Of a DNA stretch of 64,000 nt, positions 26,564-34,200 are shown piece after piece. How positions within the stretch are numbered: position 1 is the stretch's first letter; every line of letters begins with the position of its first letter. Under the pieces are notes generated by a model that saw only the letters and a list, made by a program, of their open reading frames with translations, did no database searches and had not been told where the DNA came from. Origin of the DNA: Terrimesophilobacter sp038243605 (GTDB lineage Bacteria > Actinomycetota > Actinomycetes > Actinomycetales > Microbacteriaceae); the NCBI GenBank assembly GCA_038243605.1, contig JBBSQX010000013.1:1-64000 (forward strand). The letters are read 5' to 3'. The position numbers were made by a program, and so were the translations under genes.

Positions 26564-28051
26564 ATGACTGTAGCTGCTCTCCATCTCACATCTGATTCCG
26601 CACTTTCAGTGTCTACTGACGTTCTCGTCATTGGGGTGGGTGGGGCCGATTCAGGGCCGACGCTCCACACAGACGACGCTGTATTCGATGGCCTCCGTGC
26701 CTCGCTTGGTGCTCTCGGCGTCACAGGCGCAGAAGACGAAGTACGCAGGTTTGCTGCACCTTCTGGCTCCGCCAAGAGCGTTGCGCTCGTGGGTCTTGGT
26801 TCAGGCGAAGTCACGCCGAACCTACTTCGCCGGGTAGCCGGATCAGCGATACGTCAGCTCGCCGGTGTTGCGTCGATCGCACTCGCACTGCCCACGACCA
26901 CCACAGACGACGTTCTGGCCGTTCTCGAGGGTGCTGGTATCGGTAGCTATTCCTTCACTCGCTACCGTTCGCAGCCGCGGGATGTCTCAAAACTGCCGGC
27001 CACAGACATCACGGTTGTCACAAACGTTAGCGGCGTCGAAGACTTACCAGCGCGCGCAACCGTCATTGCCGATGCCGTGCACAACGTGCGCGACTTGGTC
27101 AATATGCCGCCGTTGGATCTCTACCCTGAAACTTTCGCCACCGCGGCCAACGAACTTTCCGATGGCGCGCCTGTCACCGTCACGGTGCTGGGCGACAAAG
27201 AGCTCGCTGAAGGTCGATTTGGAGGAATCATTGGCGTTGGTCAGGGATCAACCCGATCACCACGCCTCGTGAAAGTTGAGTACGCGCCGGAAGGTGCCTC
27301 CAAGCACATCGCCCTAGTTGGCAAAGGAATCACTTTCGATTCCGGCGGATTGTCGCTGAAGCCCGGATCGTCCATGGTGGGAATGAAGTACGACATGACG
27401 GGTGCCGCGACAGTGCTCGCAGTGGCGCTCGCCGTGGCACGGCTGGGGCTGGGAGTGCGCGTGACAGCATGGCTGTGCATCGCAGAGAACATGCCATCCG
27501 GTTCTGCTATCCGCCCCAATGATGTGCTGACAATCCGTGGAGGTAAGACGGTGGAAGTTTTGAACACGGATGCGGAAGGTCGGCTGGTTCTGGCAGATGG
27601 TCTTGTGGCTGCGAGCGAAGAGCAGCCGGACGCCATCATCGACGTTGCCACGCTGACCGGTGCCGCTCGCGTTGCTTTGGGCGACCGATACGTGGGAACG
27701 ATGGGTGAAGATGCCCTCGTCGGTGATGTCATCGAGGCCTCCAAGTTGGTCGGTGAATTGATGTGGCCCATGCCATTGCCAGCAGAGCTTCGGTTACTCC
27801 TTAACTCAGATGTTGCCGACATTGCGAACGTAAAGATTGGGAGTTCAGCGGCAGGCATGCTCGTCGCAGGCGTCTTCCTCCAAGACTTTGTCGGAAACGC
27901 AGAAGACGGATCTCGTATCCCTTGGGCGCACCTCGATATCGCCGGTCCCGCCAGCAACGACGCCAGTGGTTACGGCTACACGGGCAAGGGCCCTACCGGT
28001 GTTGCTGTACGCACCCTGATAGCGCTGGCCGAGCGAGTTTCTCTGTCGTAG
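26564..28051 (+). CDS. pepA: Leucyl aminopeptidase (M17 family)
   Basis: A dizinc aminopeptidase that removes N-terminal residues from peptides in the cytoplasm. The 495-aa product has the variable N-terminal macro-like domain (1 to about 170) and the catalytic domain with the metal and catalytic-lysine segment LVGKGITFDSGGLSLKPGS, a second metal segment KYDMTGAATV and the signature NTDAEGRLVLADGL. The start ATG looks leaderless. It lies upstream of lpdA and the E2 gene in the same direction, as in mycobacteria where the aminopeptidase precedes dlaT. The 97 bp before lpdA may hold a separate promoter. Confidence 0.93.
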   Translation: MTVAALHLTSDSALSVSTDVLVIGVGGADSGPTLHTDDAVFDGLRASLGALGVTGAEDEVRRFAAPSGSAKSVALVGLGSGEVTPNLLRRVAGSAIRQLAGVASIALALPTTTTDDVLAVLEGAGIGSYSFTRYRSQPRDVSKLPATDITVVTNVSGVEDLPARATVIADAVHNVRDLVNMPPLDLYPETFATAANELSDGAPVTVTVLGDKELAEGRFGGIIGVGQGSTRSPRLVKVEYAPEGASKHIALVGKGITFDSGGLSLKPGSSMVGMKYDMTGAATVLAVALAVARLGLGVRVTAWLCIAENMPSGSAIRPNDVLTIRGGKTVEVLNTDAEGRLVLADGLVAASEEQPDAIIDVATLTGAARVALGDRYVGTMGEDALVGDVIEASKLVGELMWPMPLPAELRLLLNSDVADIANVKIGSSAAGMLVAGVFLQDFVGNAEDGSRIPWAHLDIAGPASNDASGYGYTGKGPTGVAVRTLIALAERVSLS

Positions 28052-28148
28052 TAAGGTCGAAGTTGCAGAAGAACCTGCCAGATCAATCCCCGCAGCGCGA
28101 CCCTGCGCGCGGTGGCGTATAAGTACTAAAACCCGAGGGAGTTACCCG

Positions 28149-29522
28149 GTGTCGGAACAGAATTTTGACCTTGTAGTCCTCGGAGCCGGAAGTGGCGGAT
28201 ATGCTGCGGCTCTGCGTGCAACCGAACTAGGAATGAGCGTCGCGCTCATCGAAAAGAACAAGGTCGGCGGCACGTGCCTGCACGTTGGCTGCATCCCAAC
28301 CAAGGCCCTTCTGCACTCCGCAGAAGTCGCTGACGTCTCGCGAGGCTCCGCCAAGTTTGGCATCAACGCCAGGTTTGAGGGCATCGACATTGCGGCAGTG
28401 ACCTCGTATCGCGAGGGTATCGTCGCCAGCAAATACAAGGGTTTGCAGGGCCTCATCAAGATGCGCGGCATTACCATGATCGAGGGCGAAGGCAAGTTGG
28501 TTTCCCCCACGACCGTGCAAGTTGGAGACGACCGCATCACGGGCAAGAACGTTGTCCTTGCCACCGGCTCCTACTCCCGTTCACTTCCAGGTCTAGAAAT
28601 CGGCGGACGTGTGATCACCTCCGAGCAAGCACTTGAGCTTCCGTTCGTGCCGCGCAAGGTTGCAGTTCTCGGTGGTGGCGTCATTGGCGTTGAATTCTCC
28701 AGCGTGTGGCGCTCATGGGGTGCAGAAGTCACCATCATTGAAGCCCTCCCCCACCTTGTCCCCAATGAGGATGAGTCAGTGAGCAAGCAGTTCGAACGTG
28801 CATTCCGTCGCCGCGGCATCGACTTCACGCTCGGAGTCCGCTTCCAAAGCGTGACTCAGAACGACTCCGGAGTCGTCGTGACCCTTGAGAACGGCGACAC
28901 TGTTGAGGCCGAGATCTTGCTCGTCGCTGTGGGCCGTGGCCCGTCGACAGCCAATTTGGGCTTCGAAGAAGTTGGCGTCACGATGGACCGTGGCTTCGTC
29001 ATCACGAACGAACGGCTCGCAACCAATATTCCTGGGCTTTACGCCGTGGGCGACATCGTTCCAGGACTACAACTGGCCCACCGCGGTTTCCAGCAAGGAA
29101 TCTTCGTGGCAGAGGAAATTGCTGGCCTGAACCCGATTGTCATCTCGGATGCCAACATTCCCAAGGTCACATACTCTGACCCGGAGGTTGCCTCGGTCGG
29201 TCTCTCAGAGGCAAAAGCCAAAGAAGAGTACGGCGACGACAAGATCACCAGTTACGACTACAACCTCGCAGGGAACGGCAAGAGCCACATCCTGGAAACC
29301 GCAGGGTCAATCAAGGTCGTTCGCGTCAACGACGGCCCCATCGTCGGCGTGCACATGATCGGAGCCCGCGTTGGCGAGCTCATCGGCGAGGCGCAACTGG
29401 CAGTGAACTGGGAGGCATACCCTGAAGACATTGCACCACTTATTCACGCCCACCCGACCCAGAACGAAGCGCTCGGTGAAGCGTTCCTCGCTCTTGCCGG
29501 TAAACCACTTCACGCGATCTAG
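28149..29522 (+). CDS. lpdA: Dihydrolipoyl dehydrogenase (E3)
   Basis: FAD enzyme that reoxidises dihydrolipoyl groups on the E2 subunits of the pyruvate and 2-oxoglutarate dehydrogenase complexes, producing NADH. The 457-aa product has the N-terminal FAD motif VLGAGSGGYAA, the redox disulfide C43/C48 in GGTCLHVGCIP, the NAD motif VLGGGVIGVEFSS and the C-terminal active-site HAHPTQNEA. The start is GTG with CGAGGGAG 6 nt upstream. TATAAG at 28118-28123 is a possible -10. The E2 gene follows by 56 bp. Confidence 0.93.
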   Translation: MSEQNFDLVVLGAGSGGYAAALRATELGMSVALIEKNKVGGTCLHVGCIPTKALLHSAEVADVSRGSAKFGINARFEGIDIAAVTSYREGIVASKYKGLQGLIKMRGITMIEGEGKLVSPTTVQVGDDRITGKNVVLATGSYSRSLPGLEIGGRVITSEQALELPFVPRKVAVLGGGVIGVEFSSVWRSWGAEVTIIEALPHLVPNEDESVSKQFERAFRRRGIDFTLGVRFQSVTQNDSGVVVTLENGDTVEAEILLVAVGRGPSTANLGFEEVGVTMDRGFVITNERLATNIPGLYAVGDIVPGLQLAHRGFQQGIFVAEEIAGLNPIVISDANIPKVTYSDPEVASVGLSEAKAKEEYGDDKITSYDYNLAGNGKSHILETAGSIKVVRVNDGPIVGVHMIGARVGELIGEAQLAVNWEAYPEDIAPLIHAHPTQNEALGEAFLALAGKPLHAI

Positions 29523-29578
29523 TCCGCCAAGCGAACTATGCTTGACGAGATATCCAAGGTTTTAAAGGAGCACCACTG

Positions 29579-31294
29579 ATGAGCGAATCCGTCAACCTCC
29601 CGGCACTCGGCGAGAGTGTCACCGAAGGAACGGTGACCCGTTGGTTAAAGAAGGTCGGTGACCGAGTTGAGGTCGACGAGCCTTTAGTCGAAGTGTCCAC
29701 TGACAAAGTAGACACGGAGATCCCGTCACCCGTCGCCGGCATCCTTGAGGCGATTCTCGTCGCCGAGGATGAGACCGTGGAGGTCGGCACTCCTCTGGCT
29801 ACCGTTGGGGACGGCACTGGCGCATCTGATGCTCCTGCGGCCCCCGCTGTGGAAGACGCACCCGCCGCCCCCGAGGCGACGCCTGCGCCTGAAACAGCAC
29901 CCGCTCCCGCATCCCAGTGGGCGCCAGCACCCGAAGCCGCAGCTCCGGCAGCTGAGGCCGCACCTGAGGCTGCGCCAGCAGCACCGGAAGCAGCACCGAC
30001 GGCAGCACCGACGGCACCGGAAGCGGCTCCCGAGTTTCCGCCGGCAGCTCCAGAAGTAGTTCCAGTGTCTGATGCCGCTTCCGAGGGCACTCCAGCACCT
30101 GAAGCTCCGGCAACGGCTCCCGAGTTTCCCCGAGCGCCCGAAGCTCCAACAGAACATGCACCAGCGCCTGAGGCCTCAACAGCCCCTGACCCAGCTCCTG
30201 AAGCCCCGCCCGCGAATGAGTCTGGTCCGGTCGCCACTTCGACGCCAACAACTGAAGAACTTGCGTCGACGCCGGCGCCCGGTCTCACAGCCCCCGCACC
30301 CGCTTATGGGGCACCGCCTGCACCGGCAACCGAGTCTGCACCTGTCGTGGCGACTGCCCCTTCTGTGGCAGCACCTGTTCCGGCGCAGTCCCCCGCGGCA
30401 AACACTGCTGGCTACGTCACGCCACTGGTCCGAAAACTTGCGAATGACAGTGGCATTGACCTTTCAACCATCAGCGGTTCAGGGATTGGCGGCCGCATCC
30501 GTAAGCAAGATGTAATCTCTGCCGCTTCAGGTAGTCCCGCATCCGGCGCCCCCGTGCGTCACGCACTTGAGACGTCGCCATTGCGTGGCACGACTGTTCC
30601 GATGTCGCGGTTGCGCAAAGTTGTGGCAGAGCGTGCAGTGATTTCAATGCAGTCGTCTGCGCAACTCACCACCGTGGTCGAAGTTGATGTCACGGCTGTT
30701 GCCTCCTTCCGCGACGATGTGAAAGCAGAGTTCCTGGAGAAGACCGGCAACAAGCTGACCTTTCTGCCGTTCTTCACGCTTGCAGCGGCAGAGGCGCTCA
30801 AGGCGTTCCCGATCATCAATGCGACGATCGAAGGCGAAAGCATCGTTTACCCAGGCCAGGAAAATATTTCTATGGCAGTGGACACTGAACGCGGGCTACT
30901 GACTCCGGTCATCCGCAACGCTGGTGACCTGAATATCGCACAGTTGGCGGCAGAGGTCGCCGATCTTGCTAACCGCACCCGCAATAACCAGTTGCGCCCA
31001 GATGAACTGGCCGGTGGAACGTTCACCGTCACCAACACTGGATCACGTGGGGCGCTCTTTGATACCCCGGTAGTGTTCCTTCCGCAGTCGGCCATCCTCG
31101 GTACCGGCATTGTCATCAAAAAGCCGGTCGTCGTGACAGATAACGGGCTCGATGCGATAGCGATCCGTTCGATGGCCTTCATGGCGCTCTCCTACGACCA
31201 CAGAATTGTGGATGGCGCGGATGCCGCACGCTTCCTCGTGGCGGTCAAGGAGCGTCTAGAGGGCGGCGACTTCCGTGGAGTGCTAGGAATCTAG
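29579..31294 (+). CDS. sucB: Dihydrolipoamide acyltransferase (E2) of 2-oxo acid dehydrogenase complexes
   Basis: Core acyltransferase for pyruvate and/or 2-oxoglutarate dehydrogenase. The 571-aa protein has one lipoyl domain with the lipoylated lysine K43 in STDKVDTEIP, a very long Ala/Pro/Glu-rich linker (about 80-275), the E1/E3-binding domain starting VTPLVRKLANDSGIDL (near 280), and the catalytic domain with H541 in SYDHRIVDG. GGAG sits before the ATG. In actinobacteria a single E2 can serve both complexes, and E1p (aceE) is encoded 20 kb away. The stop overlaps that of the convergent pseudokinase gene. Confidence 0.88.
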   Translation: MSESVNLPALGESVTEGTVTRWLKKVGDRVEVDEPLVEVSTDKVDTEIPSPVAGILEAILVAEDETVEVGTPLATVGDGTGASDAPAAPAVEDAPAAPEATPAPETAPAPASQWAPAPEAAAPAAEAAPEAAPAAPEAAPTAAPTAPEAAPEFPPAAPEVVPVSDAASEGTPAPEAPATAPEFPRAPEAPTEHAPAPEASTAPDPAPEAPPANESGPVATSTPTTEELASTPAPGLTAPAPAYGAPPAPATESAPVVATAPSVAAPVPAQSPAANTAGYVTPLVRKLANDSGIDLSTISGSGIGGRIRKQDVISAASGSPASGAPVRHALETSPLRGTTVPMSRLRKVVAERAVISMQSSAQLTTVVEVDVTAVASFRDDVKAEFLEKTGNKLTFLPFFTLAAAEALKAFPIINATIEGESIVYPGQENISMAVDTERGLLTPVIRNAGDLNIAQLAAEVADLANRTRNNQLRPDELAGGTFTVTNTGSRGALFDTPVVFLPQSAILGTGIVIKKPVVVTDNGLDAIAIRSMAFMALSYDHRIVDGADAARFLVAVKERLEGGDFRGVLGI

Positions 31295-32808
31295 TACGGC
31301 GCATCTGCCATCGGCACGAGATCCCGGATACGCCACCCCTCGTCGCCTTTGATGATGAGCAGCGAAAAGGATGCCGCCTGCGTGGCCGCTCCTTCGGGAG
31401 CAGCATCGGAGTTGGGTGCGTCAAAGCTGATACTGAGCAGAACGCTGTCACCCAGGCGTTCCATTAGGGAAACGTGGCGGGGCATCGAGGCTCCGCCATT
31501 CGGGCTCGGTGGCAGCACAAGAGAACCGTCGGGCGCACCACCGTCTTGCAGCAACCTCACCTGAGTAGAATCTGAATCCATGGCCGCGGAGCCCTGCTGG
31601 TTCACCGAATCAAAGCACAAGACCGAATGCTCGATGATGCAGTCGTCACGTAAATCAAGCAGAGCCGTAGCGGCCGCCAACGGGTCGTCACCGAGAATGG
31701 CAGCATCCGTCAACGGTGCTGCGAACGTCGGCGTTGGTAACGGTGATGGCTGGTGAGACTGCGCAGAATCCCCGCCACCGTGTGAAGGAAGAATAGCGGC
31801 CGCCGCCACGACGCTCGAAGCAACAATCGCCGCGATGATCCACACCGGCTTTCGAACCGGGCCCAGCATTTTTCTGATGCGTTGGATGAGGCTCGACACC
31901 GGGCTACGCTCGAGGATGCGATGCGACGACTCGAGCAGTGTGTTCACCATGCCATCGGGCACGTGCAGAAATGAGGCAATATTGATTGCCAGTGGATGAG
32001 GATCCACAATGGCACGTTGCGTTGTGATTTCGTGCTGAGCAGCGGGCGTCGACTCACTGTCAACGCGACTGGCGTGGGATTCCACGCGAGAGGGGATAAG
32101 TGCTGAGGGCTTCTCGCCAAAGGAGGTCGCGAAATTTATTGGAGCAGCACGAGCGGACTGAAAGAGACGGTCGGCGAGCTCATGGGCAAACGACGCATGG
32201 TCGCGATCAAGCGATGTAGAAAGCCATCGCGCGATGTCGCTGGTGGAGTCCAACGTGGTGAGGCAGGTAGCCACAAGCCCACTAAGGTCAGCGGCGACCG
32301 CTGATTGCTGCATCAGCAACGCGGGCGAAACGCTGAACCCCGTTGCTTTTTCTGGCATGGCGGTAAAGATCTCAGAATCGCCGAAACTCGTGAGAACGGG
32401 AGCACCTGCATCGTCGAACAGAACTGAGCTGCTTCTCATGCGCCCATGTGCAACGCCTATTCGGTGGAGGTCAGCCACGGCCAAGCACAGTGGGGCAAGG
32501 ATAGTGACGGCCTCCCCGTCGCTTGGTCTAACACTTCCCAGCACGCGGCCAAGGTTCCACTGCGAAAGCCGCTGCAGGATGAGGCACGGCACGCCATCCG
32601 GGCCCATCGCGAGATCCTCAAGGCGAAGCAGATGTCGCCCTGATGCTCGCCCAAGTGCCTCGATCTCACTATCGATACGATCACGAGAGGCTCCCTCGTG
32701 GAAGACTTTGATCGCCGCCGTTTCTGAACCGTCATTGCCTAACCAGACGTCGCTGCGCGAGCCGACACCTAGCCTTCTTATAAGTCGATAACCACCGAGT
32801 GAATCCAC
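31291..32808 (-). CDS. Membrane-anchored Ser/Thr kinase-like protein, predicted pseudokinase
   Basis: A 505-aa protein with an STPK-like cytoplasmic domain (about 5-240), a proline/serine-rich linker, one transmembrane helix (about 321-340, PVWIIAAIVASSVVAAAAIL) and an outer domain of about 165 residues. The ATP-anchoring lysine is kept (AAIKVF, residue 34). The catalytic HRD is HGR, the loop Asn is replaced (RSSS), and DFG is SFG, so phosphotransfer is unlikely. The GTG at 32808 has GAGG 8 nt upstream and begins at DSLGGYRLIRRLG; an ATG at 32883 is the longer alternative. It is divergent from DUF4191. Its role is unknown; binding or scaffolding is an inference. Confidence 0.78.
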   Translation of the reverse strand: MDSLGGYRLIRRLGVGSRSDVWLGNDGSETAAIKVFHEGASRDRIDSEIEALGRASGRHLLRLEDLAMGPDGVPCLILQRLSQWNLGRVLGSVRPSDGEAVTILAPLCLAVADLHRIGVAHGRMRSSSVLFDDAGAPVLTSFGDSEIFTAMPEKATGFSVSPALLMQQSAVAADLSGLVATCLTTLDSTSDIARWLSTSLDRDHASFAHELADRLFQSARAAPINFATSFGEKPSALIPSRVESHASRVDSESTPAAQHEITTQRAIVDPHPLAINIASFLHVPDGMVNTLLESSHRILERSPVSSLIQRIRKMLGPVRKPVWIIAAIVASSVVAAAAILPSHGGGDSAQSHQPSPLPTPTFAAPLTDAAILGDDPLAAATALLDLRDDCIIEHSVLCFDSVNQQGSAAMDSDSTQVRLLQDGGAPDGSLVLPPSPNGGASMPRHVSLMERLGDSVLLSISFDAPNSDAAPEGAATQAASFSLLIIKGDEGWRIRDLVPMADAPY

Positions 32809-32905
32809 GCTCACATCCTCGCGCTGCTCCCACGCAGTGACGCCACACTCTTCCGCGGATTGTGTATTGCACCCTAGTGCCATACGAGTGGAGGAGAAGA
32901 GCCGG

Positions 32906-32911
32906 TATCGT
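32906..32911 (+). promoter_or_regulatory. Candidate -10 element of a leaderless DUF4191 promoter
   Basis: TATCGT ends 7 nt before the ATG at 32919. No ribosome-binding site lies between them. Confidence 0.4.
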
Positions 32912-32918
32912 TGTTGTT

Positions 32919-33635
32919 ATGGCACGCGAGAAATCCACTACCCCCAAGGCCGCCAAAGAACCAGGTCGTCTGAAGCAGATGTACCGGGTCTTCCAGATGA
33001 CCCGTCGCTACGACCCCCGCTCTGTCTGGTGGATGGCTCTTGCGTTTGCTGTTCCGGTCATCATCGGCACCGCGGTGGGCTTCCTGATCTCCGGCAATAG
33101 TGCGCCGGGAATCATCCTTTGGATCGTTTCTGGCGTGCTCGGTGGCGTGCTCGCTTTCATGATGGTTTTGGCCCGCAAAGCAGAGCGCGCGGCCTACTCC
33201 CAGATCGCGGGCCAGCCAGGAGCAGTCGGGGCCGTACTCAAAAGTTCTTTGCCACGCGGCTGGAGCGGGAGTGAGATGCCCGTCGCCATCAGCCCGAAAA
33301 CTCAGGATGCCGTCTACCGTGCCGTCGGTAAGGGTGGTGTTGTTCTCATTGGTGAGGGCCCCGCAACTCGCACCCAGAAGATGATCAACGACGAACGTCG
33401 CAAGATTTCTCGAATCCTTCCGAATGTTCCGGTGAACGTATTGCAGGTTGGGCCGGATGCAGACGCAGTGCCACTGCACAAGCTCGCACGGCGACTCGGA
33501 AAGTTTAAGAAGTCACTCAACAAGGCTGAAATTTACGCGGTGAACAACCGGGTCAGCTCGCTACATAAGGGTCCAAACTTGCCAATCCCCAAAGGTGTCG
33601 ACCCCATGAAAGCACGATCTTCTCGTCGAGGCTAA
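32919..33635 (+). CDS. DUF4191 membrane protein
   Basis: A 238-aa membrane protein of the actinobacterial DUF4191 family, function unknown. The basic N-terminus ends with RLKQMYRVFQMTRRYDPR, then two transmembrane helices (about 37-57 and 63-85), then a cytoplasmic domain with KAERAAYSQIAGQPGAVGAV, PRGW and VGKGGVVLIGEGP. The C-terminus is very basic. The gene lies beside an RDD gene and glnA1, the same order as Rv2219-Rv2219A-glnA1 in Mycobacterium tuberculosis. There, lipA and lipB lie between the E2 gene and this one; here they are absent. An upstream in-frame ATG (32862) is less likely. Confidence 0.83.
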   Translation: MAREKSTTPKAAKEPGRLKQMYRVFQMTRRYDPRSVWWMALAFAVPVIIGTAVGFLISGNSAPGIILWIVSGVLGGVLAFMMVLARKAERAAYSQIAGQPGAVGAVLKSSLPRGWSGSEMPVAISPKTQDAVYRAVGKGGVVLIGEGPATRTQKMINDERRKISRILPNVPVNVLQVGPDADAVPLHKLARRLGKFKKSLNKAEIYAVNNRVSSLHKGPNLPIPKGVDPMKARSSRRG

Positions 33636-33653
33636 GCCTTGCGTTTTAGAGCC

Positions 33654-34070
33654 CTAACGAACGACGAGGATAGTTCCGGCTGCCTTGTCGTGAAGCCCGC
33701 GTTGCTCACGGTCCCAGATGAGTGCGGGAATCAGAAAGCACAGAAGAACTGTGCGCACGATCGGACGCCACGCGCCAATCCAACCGCTCGCGATCGGGAC
33801 AACGCGCATCCTGAAGACAATGTGCCCAATGCTGCCACTCACGAACATGAGAAAGACAATTTGTGTGAGCGCAAAGACACCCAGGGTCGCGAAGCTATCG
33901 AACTGAAAAAACCCAGCAGACACAAGCAGGCTAAGGCCCCAGTCGACGCAGAGAGCGCCCATGCGCCGCCCTGTTCTCGCCACAGAGCGCGGCCCATGCT
34001 GAGGCAGCCCAAGGCGTTCCCCCGGCCAACGCTGGTCGAGCGGGGGCAGGGCAGGATTGGTTTCATGCAC
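33654..34070 (-). CDS. RDD family membrane protein
   Basis: A 138-aa protein of the RDD family, often transport-related but with no assigned function here. The conserved Arg and Asp residues lie in RRMGALCVDWGLSLLVS (first helix) and in the C-terminal ALIWDREQRGLHDKAAGT. Three transmembrane helices are visible (about 40-58, 63-85 and 103-120). The start is GTG with TAGTAT 6 nt upstream, suggesting a leaderless mRNA. It is divergent from glnA1; the 130-bp space carries the GlnR-type box. It converges on DUF4191 with 18 bp between stops. Confidence 0.82.
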   Translation of the reverse strand: MHETNPALPPLDQRWPGERLGLPQHGPRSVARTGRRMGALCVDWGLSLLVSAGFFQFDSFATLGVFALTQIVFLMFVSGSIGHIVFRMRVVPIASGWIGAWRPIVRTVLLCFLIPALIWDREQRGLHDKAAGTILVVR

Positions 34071-34076
34071 GCTCCG

Positions 34077-34082
34077 ATACTA
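34077..34082 (-). promoter_or_regulatory. Candidate -10 element of a leaderless RDD promoter
   Basis: TAGTAT on the minus strand ends 6 nt before the GTG at 34070. Its -35 region would fall near 34100-34105, inside the GlnR-type box. Confidence 0.45.
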
Positions 34083-34092
34083 TGGGAGGCCC

Positions 34093-34130
34093 GAAACATG
34101 GGCGAAACATCGGTGATACCGTCGCGAAAT
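34093..34130 (+). promoter_or_regulatory. GlnR-type nitrogen regulatory box upstream of glnA1
   Basis: Four pentamers lie at exact 11-bp intervals: GAAAC (34093-34097), GAAAC (34104-34108), GATAC (34115-34119) and GAAAT (34126-34130), each separated by 6 nt. This is the layout of the actinobacterial GlnR box, whose known consensus alternates GTNAC and GAAAC half-sites with 6-nt spacers. The box ends 70 bp before the glnA1 ATG. The first and third half-sites are imperfect matches. GlnR itself is not encoded in the window. Confidence 0.6.
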
Positions 34131-34200
34131 CGGTGGAGCGTAATGTCAAACCTGTTGCAGAAGAACGCCATGTACCGCACGGAACCCAAGGAGTCCGCAC

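Noticed and set aside
29536..30288. 250-codon Gly/Ala/Ser-rich frame on the - strand opposite the E2 gene
   Set aside because: It arises from the Ala/Pro/Glu linker codons read in reverse; it has no start signal or family features.
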